64,000 nucleotides of DNA from Streptomyces sp. CMB-StM0423 (GTDB taxonomy: Bacteria > Actinomycetota > Actinomycetes > Streptomycetales > Streptomycetaceae), in NCBI RefSeq assembly GCF_002847285.1, contig NZ_CP025407.1, forward strand, positions 7,443,001 to 7,507,000, read 5' to 3'. Below are positions 49,016-56,800 of the stretch, piece by piece; the stretch's first letter is position 1, and every line of letters starts with the position of its first letter. The translations under genes and the position numbers were made by a program. The notes beneath the pieces were generated by a model. That model did no database searches. It was not told where the DNA came from and saw nothing but the letters and a program-made list of their open reading frames with translations.

Positions 49016-51567
49016 GCGGCACCCGCGCGTCGCTCCGGCTGAGCATGGCCGGATTGCGCACGCACAAGCGGCGCTTCGCCGGCACGTTCTTCGCCGTGCT
49101 CCTCGGCGTCGCGTTCCTCGGGGGCACCCTCGTCATGGGGGACACTCTCAGATCCAGCTTCGACGCCATGTTCGGCCGCGCCACCAGCGGTACGGACGCG
49201 GTGGTGCGCGGCGACGACATGATCACCACCCCTGGCGAGTCGTTCGGCACCCGCAGGACCGTCCCCACGGAACTGGCGGACGAGATCGCGCGGATGCCGG
49301 GCGTCGCCGCGGCCGAGCCCCGCATCGAGGGCCCCGGGCAACTCCTCGACGAGGACGGCGAGCCGGTGGGCGGCGGGGGCCCTCCGACCCTGGCCGGCAA
49401 CTGGATCGCCGACAAGGAGCTGAACTCCTACCAGATCGACGAGGGCCGGGCGCCCGAGCGCTCCGGTGAGGCGGTGATCAACCGGGGCGCCGCGAAGGAC
49501 GCCGGCCTGGGCATCGGCGACAGCACGACCGTGCGCACCCCCGACCCGCTCAAGGTGACGATCGTCGGCATCTCCACCTTCGGCGGCGAGGACGCCATGG
49601 GCCAGACCAGCTTCACGGCGCTGACCCGGGCCGACGCGGAGAAGTACCTGACCGCCGAGCCGGGCCGGGCCACGAGCATCCAGGTCCGCGCGGGCCCGGG
49701 GGAGAGCCAGACCGCGCTGGTCGAGTCCCTGTCCCCGGCGCTGCCCGACGGCATCGAGGCCGTCACCGGGCAGGAGGTCACCGAGGAGAACCAGGACCAG
49801 ATCGCGGGCCAGTTCCTCAGCGGCTTCACCGCGGGACTGCTCGGCTTCGCGGGCGTGGCCATGCTGGTCGCGACGTTCAGCATCTACAACACGTTCGCGA
49901 TCGTCGTCGCCCAGCGCACCCGCGACAACGCCCTGCTGCGGGCGCTCGGCGCCACCCGGCGGCAGGTCGTCGGCCAGACCATGGCCGAGGCCCTGGTGGT
50001 CGCCGTGCTCGCCTCGCTCGTCGGGCTCGCCGGCGGCGTGGGGATCGCGGCCGGGCTCCAGGCGCTCTTCCCGGCGGTCGGATTCCCCTTCCCCGACGGC
50101 GACTTGGTGATCAGCGGGCTGTCTCTCGCGCTGCCGTTCGCCACCGGCGTCGTGGTGTGCCTGGCCTCCGCGCTGGCGCCCGCCGTCCGCGCCGGCCGCA
50201 CGTCGCCGCTGGCGGCGCTGCGCGAGACGGCCGTGGACGACTCGGGCTCCTCCCGGGTACGCGCCCTCGTCGGCGGCGTGCTGACCGCCGCGGGCGCCGT
50301 GCTGACGGTGTACGGGGCGTCCTCCGGCCCGTCGGTGATGCTGACGGTCCTCGGCGCGGTCGTCACGCTCGCCGCGTTCGTGGTGCTGGGCCCGGTGGCG
50401 TCCTCGTACGCCGTACGGATCCTCGGCGCCCCGCTGCGCCGCATGAACGGCCGCCTGGCCCGCCGCAACGCGCTGCGCAGCCCGAAGCGCACCGCGGCGA
50501 CGGCGACCGCGCTGATGATAGGCGTCGCCGTGGTGTCGCTGTTCACGGTCTTCGGCGCCTCGCTGAAGTCGACGATGGACCAGACCGTCTCGCGCGCCTT
50601 CGCCGGCGACGTGGCGGTGCGGGTACCGGCGTTCGGGCCGGAGAGCGGCGCGCTCAGCCCGAAGGTCGCCCCGGCGGTGGCGGAGCTGCCGGAGGTGGAG
50701 CACGCGCTCGGCCTGGGCACCGGCGTGGCCCGGGTCGACGGCGACGGGCGGGCGCTGACGGTCACGGATCCCGGGCGGATGGGCGACGTGCTGGACCTCG
50801 GCACGGTCCGGGGCAGCCTGACCGGCCTGGGCACGGACGGGGTCGCGGTCTCCAAGAGCGAGGCGGACGACCACGGCTGGCAGGTCGGCAGCACCGCGCG
50901 GTTCGCCTTCACCGACGGCGAGAAGCAGCCGTTCACCGTACGGGCCGTCTACGACCAGGCGGACCTGGCCGGTGACTACGTCCTCACCCGCGAGGCGTGG
51001 GAGCCGCACCGCATGCAGGACTCCGACTCGCTGGTCCCGGTCGCCTTCAAGGACGGCGTGGCCGAGGCGGACGGCAAGGCGGCGGTGGAGAAGGCCGCCG
51101 AGCGGTACGGCAACCCGGAGGTGCAGACGCGCGACGAGTTCGCCGAGTCCTCGGCGGCGGGCGTCGACATGATGCTGACGCTGGTGTACGCGCTGCTGGC
51201 GCTCGCCGTGCTCATCGCGCTGCTGGGCATCGCCAACACACTGACCCTCGCCGTGCACGAGCGGACCCGCGAGCTGGGCCTGCTCCGCGCGGTGGGCCAG
51301 ACCAGGGCGCAGCTCCGCGCCATGGTCCGCTGGGAGTCGGTGCTCGTCGCCGCCTTCGGCACGGCGGGCGGCCTGACGCTCGGCGCGTTCCTCGGCTGGG
51401 CCATGACGAAGGCGACGGACTCCTCCGGCGACGGGGTGTTCACGGTGCCGCCGCTGCAGTTGGCGATCGTCGCCCTGGTCGGCCTCACCGCAGGCGCCCT
51501 GGCAGCCTGGCGTCCGTCCCGACGGGCGGCCAAGCTGGACGTCCTTGGCGCGATAGCGACGGAGTGA
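49012..51567 (+). CDS. ABC transporter permease, two FtsX/MacB units
   Basis: This is an 851-residue permease. An N-terminal helix (RFAGTFFAVLLGVAFLGGTLVMGDTL) leads to an extracellular MacB-like domain (about 45-255), then three helices of the first FtsX unit with IVVAQRTRDNALLRALGATRRQV. A middle repeat starts at GRLARRNALRSPKRTAATATALMIG, has a second extracellular domain, and ends in a second FtsX unit with LAVHERTRELGLLRAVGQTRAQL. The two coupling motifs match the expected duplicated architecture. ATG at 49012 overlaps the ATPase stop. A strong hairpin ends the operon. Confidence 0.9.
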   Translation: MSGTRASLRLSMAGLRTHKRRFAGTFFAVLLGVAFLGGTLVMGDTLRSSFDAMFGRATSGTDAVVRGDDMITTPGESFGTRRTVPTELADEIARMPGVAAAEPRIEGPGQLLDEDGEPVGGGGPPTLAGNWIADKELNSYQIDEGRAPERSGEAVINRGAAKDAGLGIGDSTTVRTPDPLKVTIVGISTFGGEDAMGQTSFTALTRADAEKYLTAEPGRATSIQVRAGPGESQTALVESLSPALPDGIEAVTGQEVTEENQDQIAGQFLSGFTAGLLGFAGVAMLVATFSIYNTFAIVVAQRTRDNALLRALGATRRQVVGQTMAEALVVAVLASLVGLAGGVGIAAGLQALFPAVGFPFPDGDLVISGLSLALPFATGVVVCLASALAPAVRAGRTSPLAALRETAVDDSGSSRVRALVGGVLTAAGAVLTVYGASSGPSVMLTVLGAVVTLAAFVVLGPVASSYAVRILGAPLRRMNGRLARRNALRSPKRTAATATALMIGVAVVSLFTVFGASLKSTMDQTVSRAFAGDVAVRVPAFGPESGALSPKVAPAVAELPEVEHALGLGTGVARVDGDGRALTVTDPGRMGDVLDLGTVRGSLTGLGTDGVAVSKSEADDHGWQVGSTARFAFTDGEKQPFTVRAVYDQADLAGDYVLTREAWEPHRMQDSDSLVPVAFKDGVAEADGKAAVEKAAERYGNPEVQTRDEFAESSAAGVDMMLTLVYALLALAVLIALLGIANTLTLAVHERTRELGLLRAVGQTRAQLRAMVRWESVLVAAFGTAGGLTLGAFLGWAMTKATDSSGDGVFTVPPLQLAIVALVGLTAGALAAWRPSRRAAKLDVLGAIATE

Positions 51568-51587
51568 CCGGCGCAGGTACGCGGCAC

Positions 51588-51625
51588 ACGGCCCGTCCGG
51601 CTCCGCAGGGAGCGGGACGGGCCGT
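51588..51625. terminator. Bidirectional terminator after the ABC permease
   Basis: A stem of 11 plus 5 bp, with one G-G mismatch between, encloses a 4-base loop: ACGGCCCGTCC pairs with GGACGGGCCGT and GCTCC pairs with GGAGC. It stands between two convergent genes. Confidence 0.8.
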
Positions 51626-51632
51626 CGTCACT

Positions 51633-51962
51633 TCAGCCGAAGTCCGTCCTGCCGCGGGCGGTGCGTACCGCTTCGAGGAAGCGGCCCGCCGCCTTCTCGC
51701 CCGACTCCTCGTGCCTGCCCCGCTCGCCCGTCAGCGTCAGCACGTACTGTCTGCCGTTGACCGACGCCACCGCCCGGTCGCCGCGGCCGAACCACGGGCG
51801 GGCCGCGCGCACCTCCTCGACCGGGGCGCTGTCGATCTGGGTGCCGTAGCTGGTCAGCAACTCCAGCCGGCCGTCCTTGATATGCACCTGTCCCGCCCGG
51901 GTCAGTGAGCGCAACCAACGCCCTATCCGTACCCCGTGAGCCGTGTACTCCGTCTCCGCCAC
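51633..51962 (-). CDS. Hypothetical small protein (PH-like?)
   Basis: This is a 109-residue soluble protein I cannot name with confidence. It alternates beta-like strands (QVHIKDGRLELLTSYGTQIDSAPVEEVRAARPWFGRGDRAVASVNGRQYVLTL is the core, positions about 25-80) with a final amphipathic helix AAGRFLEAVRTA, in the manner of a small PH-like fold. GTG at 51962 is preceded by GAGGAGGG, which fixes the start. It diverges from the PLP enzyme gene and is convergent with the ABC permease. Confidence 0.65.
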   Translation of the reverse strand: MAETEYTAHGVRIGRWLRSLTRAGQVHIKDGRLELLTSYGTQIDSAPVEEVRAARPWFGRGDRAVASVNGRQYVLTLTGERGRHEESGEKAAGRFLEAVRTARGRTDFG

Positions 51963-52113
51963 GCCGACCCTCCTCGGCTCCCCCACAGCGCTCCCCTGAA
52001 GCGATGAGCGCGCATGGGCGGCACCGCCCCGCGACAAGGAGGCGGCACCAGCACTCCTGCCAGTGTGCCCACGACCGGCCGAGGTGGCCAGAGGCCCCGC
52101 ATATGATCGGGTG

Positions 52114-53256
52114 GTGACCGCCAGCGCACAGCCCCCGGCCGCCGCGCCCGGCGGCGCCCTCCCCACCCTCGACGTCGACCGCAGCGACCCCGCCGCCCGC
52201 GCCTGGCTCAAGGAGGCCGTGCGCAAGGTGCAGGCGGACGCCAACCGCACCGCAGACACCCATCTGCTCCGCTTCCCGCTGCCCGAGCGCTGGGGCATCG
52301 ACCTGTATCTCAAGGACGAGTCCACCCATCCCACCGGCAGCCTCAAGCACCGCCTCGCGCGCTCCCTCTTCCTCTACGGCCTCTGCAACGGCTGGATCCG
52401 CCCCGGCAAGCCCGTCATCGAGGCGTCCTCCGGCTCCACCGCCGTCTCGGAGGCGTACTTCGCCGACCTCATCGGCGTCCCCTTCATCGCCGTGATGCCG
52501 CGCACCACCAGCAGCGAGAAGACCCGCCTCATCGAGTTCCACGGCGGCACCTGCCATCTGGTGGACGACCCGCGGACGGTGTACGAGGTGTCGGCCCGGC
52601 TCGCCGAGGAGACCGGCGGCCACTACATGGACCAGTTCACCTACGCCGAGCGGGCGACGGACTGGCGCGGCAACAACAACATCGCCGAGTCGATCTACAC
52701 CCAGCTCCGGCTGGAGCGCTTCCCCGAGCCCGCCTGGATCGTCGCCACCGCGGGCACCGGCGGCACGTCGGCCACCATCGCCCGCTACGTCCGCTACCTC
52801 CAGTACGACACCCGCGTCTGCGTCGCCGACCCGGAGAACTCCTGCTTCTTCGCCGGCTGGGAGAGCGGCGACCCGGACGTCACCGTCGACCGCGGCTCAC
52901 GCATCGAGGGCATCGGCCGCCCCCGCATGGAACCCAGCTTCCTGCCCGCGGCCATCGACCGGATGATGAAGGTCCCCGACGCGGCCACCGTCGCCGCCGT
53001 ACGCGCCCTGGAGCGGGCCATCGGCCGCCGCGCGGGCGGCTCGACGGGCACCGGGCTGTGGAGCGCGCTGCGGATCGTCGGGGAGATGGTCGCGGAGGGC
53101 AGCAAGGGCAGCGTCGTCACCCTGATCTGCGACCCGGGCGACCGCTACCTCGACAAGTACTACTCCGACGACTGGCTCACCGGGCAGGGCCTCGACATCG
53201 GCCCGTACGCCGCGCACCTCGACGCCTTCCTCGCCACCGGCCGCTGGACCTGCTGA
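52114..53256 (+). CDS. PLP-dependent cysteine-synthase-like enzyme
   Basis: This is a fold-type II PLP enzyme of about 380 residues. The Schiff-base Lys78 lies in HPTGSLKHRLA, the phosphate loop in ATAGTGGTSATIARYV, and EASSGSTAVSEAYFADLIGVPFIAVMP forms the substrate-binding part. It is related to O-acetylserine sulfhydrylase and cystathionine beta-synthase, but the usual substrate loop is varied (SSGSTAVS), so another amino acid may be used. TATGAT at 52102-52107 sits six bases ahead of a GTG-GTG pair with no ribosome binding site, which suggests a leaderless transcript. Confidence 0.85.
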   Translation: MTASAQPPAAAPGGALPTLDVDRSDPAARAWLKEAVRKVQADANRTADTHLLRFPLPERWGIDLYLKDESTHPTGSLKHRLARSLFLYGLCNGWIRPGKPVIEASSGSTAVSEAYFADLIGVPFIAVMPRTTSSEKTRLIEFHGGTCHLVDDPRTVYEVSARLAEETGGHYMDQFTYAERATDWRGNNNIAESIYTQLRLERFPEPAWIVATAGTGGTSATIARYVRYLQYDTRVCVADPENSCFFAGWESGDPDVTVDRGSRIEGIGRPRMEPSFLPAAIDRMMKVPDAATVAAVRALERAIGRRAGGSTGTGLWSALRIVGEMVAEGSKGSVVTLICDPGDRYLDKYYSDDWLTGQGLDIGPYAAHLDAFLATGRWTC

Positions 53257-53302
53257 CGACCCGGGCGCGAGGCAGCGCGCCGCCCGCGCAGCAACGCCCC
53301 GC

Positions 53303-54124
53303 TCAGCCCTCCACCGGCTCCTGCGGCTCGCCGGCTACCACGACCTCCGGCAGGTGCTCCGCCATCTCCGCCCGCGCCTCGGGGCGCACCCCCGGGTCCG
53401 TCACCAGCGCGTCCACCGCGTCCAGCGAGGCGAACGAACTCAGGCCCACCGTGCCCCACTTGGTGTGGTCCGCGACCACCACGACGCGCCGCGCCGCCCG
53501 CACCAGATGCCGGTTCGTCTCCGCCTCCGCCAGGTTCGGCGTCGAGAGGCCCGCCTGCACCGATATCCCGTGCACACCGATGAACAGCACGTCGAAGTGG
53601 AGCGTGCGGATCGCCTGGTCCGTGACCGGGCCGACCAGCGAGTCCGACGGCGTCCGCACCCCGCCCGTCAGCACCACCGTCGCGCCGCGCGCCCCCGGCT
53701 GCTGCGCCGCGTAGAACACGTCGGCCACGCGCACCGAATTGGTCACCACCGTCAGGTCCGGGACCTCCACCAGATGCCGCGCCAGCGCGAACGTCGTCGT
53801 CCCGCCGGAGAGCGCGATGGCCGCGCCCGGCGCCACCATCTGCGCCGCCGCGCGGGCGATCTCCTCCTTCGCACCCGTCTCCCGGGAGGACTTGGCCTCG
53901 AAGCCCGGCTCGTGCGTGCTCGCCTCGGCCAGCGGCACCGCGCCGCCGTGCACCTTCTCGACGACCCCCTGGCGCGCGAGCGCATCGAGGTCGCGCCTGA
54001 TGGTCATGTCCGAGACGTTCAGCCGGCGCGTCAGCTCGTTCACCCGCACCCCGCCGCGGCGCCGGACCTCGTCCAGGATGAGGGCCCGGCGCTGTTCCGC
54101 GAGCAGGTTCTGGTTGTCGCTCAC
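53303..54124 (-). CDS. DeoR/GlpR-family transcriptional repressor
   Basis: This is a 273-residue regulator. The DeoR HTH is at about residues 12-50: RALILDEVRRRGGVRVNELTRRLNVSDMTIRRDLDALARQGVVEKVHGGA. The effector domain follows with the sugar-phosphate-isomerase-like parts LSGGTTTFALARHL, TVVTNSVRVADVF, GVHGISVQAGLSTPN and VVADHTKWGTVG. It would respond to a sugar phosphate. No kinase or sugar enzyme is adjacent, so its target is unclear. It is convergent with the PLP enzyme and diverges from the large membrane hydrolase. Confidence 0.92.
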   Translation of the reverse strand: MSDNQNLLAEQRRALILDEVRRRGGVRVNELTRRLNVSDMTIRRDLDALARQGVVEKVHGGAVPLAEASTHEPGFEAKSSRETGAKEEIARAAAQMVAPGAAIALSGGTTTFALARHLVEVPDLTVVTNSVRVADVFYAAQQPGARGATVVLTGGVRTPSDSLVGPVTDQAIRTLHFDVLFIGVHGISVQAGLSTPNLAEAETNRHLVRAARRVVVVADHTKWGTVGLSSFASLDAVDALVTDPGVRPEARAEMAEHLPEVVVAGEPQEPVEG

Positions 54125-54325
54125 GCCGTCCGCCCTTCGTCCCGGGGTCGCTTGTCGGGGTCATCTTCCCATGCGGGTACGACACGCGGCGGCGGGTGTT
54201 CGGCCACGTGGGAACCCAGCGTCACGATTCTGCTTCGCCTCCCGCGCGGGAAGCTGCACCGGACGGCCGATCCCGGGATGCTGGACACCGGTAGTGACCG
54301 CAGGACGGTACGGGGGGCGAGAGGC

Positions 54326-56800
54326 ATGCAGCCGGAAGCGCTGAGCGCCAAGGGGCGCACACCGCCGGGCAGGACGGACGGACCCGAAGGCACGGCCGCG
54401 CAGCCGTCGCTGGAACTGCTGGTCCACGGCGTCGGCGGGGCCACTCCGCAGGAGATGCTGGGCGACCCGCGCACGGAGCTGGTCACCGGCGACCACACGG
54501 CAGGCATCCACCGCCGCACGGACGACGTGCGGGCGGAGGAACTTACCGGGGGAGCCGCGGGGGAGCAGGGAGAAGGCGGCGGATCCCGTACGGAGCCGGT
54601 GCAGGAGGCGTACTGCTGGTCGAACCTGACCTCGGGCAACGGCGCCCGCGCGCTGTGGCTGGTCCTCCTCCCGTTCATGATCGCCAACCTCGCGCACTGG
54701 ATGCGCCCCGCCGCCCCGTCGCGGCACGGCGCGCACCGGGCGTACGACATCCTCGTGCGGATCTTCGCGCTCACGCTCACCGTGCAGCTCGTCCTGGCCG
54801 CCGGCGAGGTGACGCTCGACCTGCTCGCCTGGCAGTGCGCGGGCAGCACGCACTGCGTCGCCGACAAGTCGTGGCTCGGCTTCATGTCCGCCGAGTCCGG
54901 CGGCTGGTTCGGCGGGCCAGGACGGCGGCTCGCGCTGGCCGCGCTGGTCCCCGTGCTGCTGACGGCGCTGCTGTGGTGGCTGTCGCGGCGCACCTGGAGC
55001 ATCTACGAGTCGGCCAAGCCCTCGCCCCGCGCGGCCGCCCCCGGCACCGCCGGCGAGCAGCCAGCGCTGTCCCTGCCCGGCTTCTGGTACGGGCGCCGCC
55101 TGGTGGCCCGGCTGCGCGCCGCGCACACCGCCACCGGGCTGCTCGCCGTCGCCTCCGCGCTCATCGCCGTCACCATGGCGGCCGACGACGACACCGGCGG
55201 CGGACTCCGGGCCACCGGCTGGGTCCTCGGCGCCCTGACCGCCGCCGGCTGGGTCGCCGTCGTGGCCCTGGTGTGCCGCTCGGGCCGTACGGAGGCGGAG
55301 CCGGACATGGGCGAGGACCGCCGCGCCGTACGGGCCCTGCCCCTCGCCGCGCTCGCGCTGCTGGCGGCCGTACTCGTGCACACCGCCTGGTCCCGGCCCG
55401 ACTGGGTCTCCACCGGACGGCTGCCCGGCACCTCGGTCTTCGGCGGCCTCGCCGTGGCGCAGGGCGTGCTCGCCGCCGGGCTCGCGGTCACCGGTTGGGT
55501 GCTCCAGCGCCGCGCCACCGGCGAGCCGCCCGCGCTGCGCGGCCTCGGCGGCGCCTGCGTGGCGCTGCTGGCCAGCGCGGTGGCCGGGGTCTTCTCGGGC
55601 GGCGTCGCCCAGCGTGTCGCCGACTGGCTGGACCGCGGCGCCACCCCCGGCGAGAACGGCCCGCTCGCGGGCCCGCCCGTGGTGCTCTCCTGGCAGGCCA
55701 CGGCGATACCGCTGATCGCCCTGCTCGTGCTGCTGCTGGCGCTGGCCGGCGGCTGGCGGATGTGGGTGCTGCGCCGCCGGATCGCCACCGAGGTCGCCGG
55801 GCTCTACCCCACCGAACACCGCTACACCGAGGACAACGACCCGCGCACCGGCCGCATCGCGGGCGCCATCGCCCGCGCCCGGCTCACCGACGACGCGCCG
55901 CCCGCGCTCGGCGCCGCCGCGCTCGCCACCCTGGTCCTCGGCGCGGGCGCCGTCCTCGGCGCCTGGCTCACCGACGAGGTTCCAGGCAAGGCCGCCCACG
56001 GCGCCCCGGGACCGCTGCCGGGGCTGGCCCAGACCGGGCAGGCGCTCGGCTCCTGGATGATGGGCGCCGGGGTCATCCTGCTGCTGGCCATGGGCCGGCA
56101 GGCGTACCGGGATCCCAAGTCGCGCCGTACGGTCGGGATCCTCTGGGACGTCGGCACCTTCTGGCCGCGCGCCGCCCACCCCTTCGCGCCCCCCTGCTAC
56201 GCCGAGCGCGCCGTGCCCGACCTCGCCTGGCGGACCAGCACCTGGACCACCCGCACCGGCGGCTGCCTCGTCATCTCCGGGCACTCCCAGGGCAGCGTGC
56301 TCGCCGCCGCCGCGGTCTGGCAGCTCGATCCGGACATCCGCGGCCGGGTCGCGCTGCTGACGTACGGGTCACCGCTGCGCCGGCTCTACGGGCGCTGGTT
56401 CCCGGCGTACTTCGGCGACCGGGCGCTGGCGGAACTCGACGACCAGACGCACGCCTGGCGCAACCTGTGGCGGCTGACCGACCCCATCGGCGGCCCGGTG
56501 CGGCCCACGCCGCCGGACGGGCGGCCCAGCGACGTCGACCGCAAGCCGCTCAAGGACCCGCTCGCCTTCGAGCGCACGCCCGAACACCCGCTGCCCGCCG
56601 CGATCAACGCGCACTCCGGCTACCAGGCCGACCCGGCCTTCGCCGTCGAACGCGCCGAGCTGATCGCCCGCATCTCCGTCGCCCCCGCCGCACCCGCGGA
56701 GGAGTGGCCGCGGCAGGTGCCGCGGCCCGCGGGGGAGCCGGCCGCGGAGACCGCGGACGGCGCGGTGGCTCAGGGCAGAACCGGGATGTCGTCCGCGTAG
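54326..56800 (+). CDS. Multi-pass membrane protein with a split alpha/beta-hydrolase fold
   Basis: This is an 824-residue protein. The N-terminal part has SLELLVHGVGG (HG motif at 34-38), as in the first strand and oxyanion loop of lipases. Then about 11 hydrophobic helices follow between residues 110 and 600. The C-terminal part holds the nucleophile elbow LVISGHSQGSVLAAAAVW with Ser654, and INAHSGYQ with a candidate His763. The hydrolase core is thus interrupted by the membrane region and both halves would meet on the cytoplasmic side. An esterase or lipase role at the membrane is inferred. ATG at 54326 has CGAGAGGC ahead. Its last 31 bp overlap the convergent beta-helix/AAA gene. Confidence 0.7.
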   Translation: MQPEALSAKGRTPPGRTDGPEGTAAQPSLELLVHGVGGATPQEMLGDPRTELVTGDHTAGIHRRTDDVRAEELTGGAAGEQGEGGGSRTEPVQEAYCWSNLTSGNGARALWLVLLPFMIANLAHWMRPAAPSRHGAHRAYDILVRIFALTLTVQLVLAAGEVTLDLLAWQCAGSTHCVADKSWLGFMSAESGGWFGGPGRRLALAALVPVLLTALLWWLSRRTWSIYESAKPSPRAAAPGTAGEQPALSLPGFWYGRRLVARLRAAHTATGLLAVASALIAVTMAADDDTGGGLRATGWVLGALTAAGWVAVVALVCRSGRTEAEPDMGEDRRAVRALPLAALALLAAVLVHTAWSRPDWVSTGRLPGTSVFGGLAVAQGVLAAGLAVTGWVLQRRATGEPPALRGLGGACVALLASAVAGVFSGGVAQRVADWLDRGATPGENGPLAGPPVVLSWQATAIPLIALLVLLLALAGGWRMWVLRRRIATEVAGLYPTEHRYTEDNDPRTGRIAGAIARARLTDDAPPALGAAALATLVLGAGAVLGAWLTDEVPGKAAHGAPGPLPGLAQTGQALGSWMMGAGVILLLAMGRQAYRDPKSRRTVGILWDVGTFWPRAAHPFAPPCYAERAVPDLAWRTSTWTTRTGGCLVISGHSQGSVLAAAAVWQLDPDIRGRVALLTYGSPLRRLYGRWFPAYFGDRALAELDDQTHAWRNLWRLTDPIGGPVRPTPPDGRPSDVDRKPLKDPLAFERTPEHPLPAAINAHSGYQADPAFAVERAELIARISVAPAAPAEEWPRQVPRPAGEPAAETADGAVAQGRTGMSSA

